5,632 nucleotides of DNA from Candidatus Solibacter sp. (GTDB taxonomy: Bacteria; Acidobacteriota; Terriglobia; Bryobacterales; Bryobacteraceae): NCBI GenBank assembly GCA_017883345.1, contig JADGNT010000384.1, positions 1 to 5,632 on the forward strand. Reading direction: 5' to 3'. Positions 5,141 to 5,632 of the stretch are shown one piece after another; the first letter of the stretch is position 1; each line of letters starts with the position of its first letter. The position numbers and the translations under genes were made by a program. The notes under the pieces are model-generated. The model did not search any database, was not told where the DNA came from, and saw only the letters and a program-made list of their open reading frames with translations.

Positions 5141-5399
5141 GACGCTCAAGATAGACAAAGCGGGGCGCGTGATTCTCCCCAAGCCCGTGCGGGATCGGCT
5201 CGGTCTACACGCCGGGAGCGACCTCGAAATCCAGGAAACCACGGATGGCGTCGTGCTCCGGCCCGCCGACCGAAGACCTTCCATGGTCAAGAAAGGAAGC
5301 TTTTGGGTTCACACCGGCGAGCTTCCGCCAGGCTATGACATCCTCAAGGCCATCGATGAAGATCGTGAGGAACGAATGCGCAAGGCATGGGGCCTGTGA
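5139..5399 (+). CDS. AbrB/MazE-type (SpoVT-AbrB domain) antitoxin
   Basis: This 86-aa protein begins with a SpoVT-AbrB swapped-hairpin DNA-binding domain (residues 1-45): LKIDKAGRVILPKPVRDRLG, then HAGSDLEIQETTDGVVLRP. The C-terminal half (about 46-86), with GSFWVHTGELPPGYDILKAI and a charged DEDREERMRKAWGL end, should bind the toxin. ATG 5139 is fixed by an in-frame TGA at 5130-5132; the ribosome site is weak and the start sits in an inverted repeat. The gene overlaps the following PIN gene, the usual antitoxin-first layout. The antitoxin would neutralise the PIN RNase and repress the pair. AbrB-type VapB with VapC is a common combination, so VapB is as suitable a name as MazE. Confidence 0.9.
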   Translation: MTLKIDKAGRVILPKPVRDRLGLHAGSDLEIQETTDGVVLRPADRRPSMVKKGSFWVHTGELPPGYDILKAIDEDREERMRKAWGL

Positions 5400-5632
5400 A
5401 CTGGTATTTCGACACCTCGGTATTGGTGGCCGCGGCGGTGACGCATCACCCGCACAACGCCCCGGCTTTAGCCGTTCTCGAAGCACTGATCGGCCGGAAG
5501 CATCGCGGATATCTCAGCGCCCATAGCCTGACCGAGGTTTACTCGGTTCTGACTCGAACCCCCTTCAAGCCGCCACTCTACCCGAGCGAGGCATGGCAAA
5601 TCATCGAGCAAATGATTCTCCCGCACATGGAA
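5387..5632 (+). CDS. vapC: VapC-type PIN-domain toxin, 3' end outside the window
   Basis: The first 82 residues of a second PIN-domain ribonuclease are visible and the frame is open to the last base. Asp9 in WYFDTSVLVAAAV and Glu50 in SAHSLTEVYSVLTR are the first two acidic active-site residues; the C-terminal Asp residues lie beyond the edge. Two starts are possible: ATG 5387 (13-base overlap with the antitoxin, GAGGAA 14 bases upstream) or GTG 5396 (4-base GTGA overlap, AAGG ten bases upstream). GTG 5396 gives the more usual family N-terminus three residues shorter. The protein differs clearly from the VapC at 3914-4321, so the two loci are not copies of each other. Whether it is intact cannot be judged. 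Confidence 0.88.
   Translation, partial: MGPVNWYFDTSVLVAAAVTHHPHNAPALAVLEALIGRKHRGYLSAHSLTEVYSVLTRTPFKPPLYPSEAWQIIEQMILPHME

Overview
This 5.6 kb window is GC-rich bacterial DNA. A MerR-HTH/TPR protein, a DUF2760 plus compact-Hsp70 pair, a sulfatase-modifying-factor (FGE) type fragment, repeated GGGACAGAC-type inverted repeats and a dense toxin-antitoxin patch together suggest Acidobacteriota, most likely a Solibacter/Bryobacter-like soil organism. That taxonomic call is inference from gene content and repeat style; no marker gene is present.

Left part (1-1200). A large imperfect hairpin (2-71) opens the window. A 291-aa protein (243-1118) follows, with an N-terminal MerR-type DNA-binding domain and four TPR repeats. 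It has no Shine-Dalgarno and an extended -10 sits seven bases before its GTG, so its mRNA may be leaderless. Right after it lies a palindromic element (1120-1198) with four alternating copies of GACAGAC/GTCTGTC spaced 21-22 bp apart.

Centre (1201-3600). A two-gene operon encodes a DUF2760 protein (TTG start at 1230) and a short Hsp70/DnaK-like ATPase (614 aa) with intact nucleotide-binding motifs but no helical lid. The genes overlap. In many genomes this pair is followed by a second, larger Hsp70-like (DUF3731) gene. Here only a 4-base GTGA overlap and a 19-codon stub remain before unrelated DNA begins, suggesting a deletion or insertion junction.

Right part (3600-5632). This is an accessory patch of defence/stability genes: a complete Phd/YefM-VapC-type toxin-antitoxin pair with a clean sigma-70 promoter and a perfect 14-bp palindromic operator; a solitary DUF433 antitoxin-like gene on the minus strand; a 5'-truncated FGE-domain pseudogene; and an AbrB/MazE-type antitoxin followed by a PIN-domain toxin that runs off the right edge. 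The AbrB gene has an inverted repeat over its start codon. No RNA gene, CRISPR array or transposase was seen. No clearly new system is proven; the most interesting points are the phased palindromic repeat, the MerR-TPR gene beside an Hsp70 operon, and the scar between the Hsp70 operon and the toxin-antitoxin patch.
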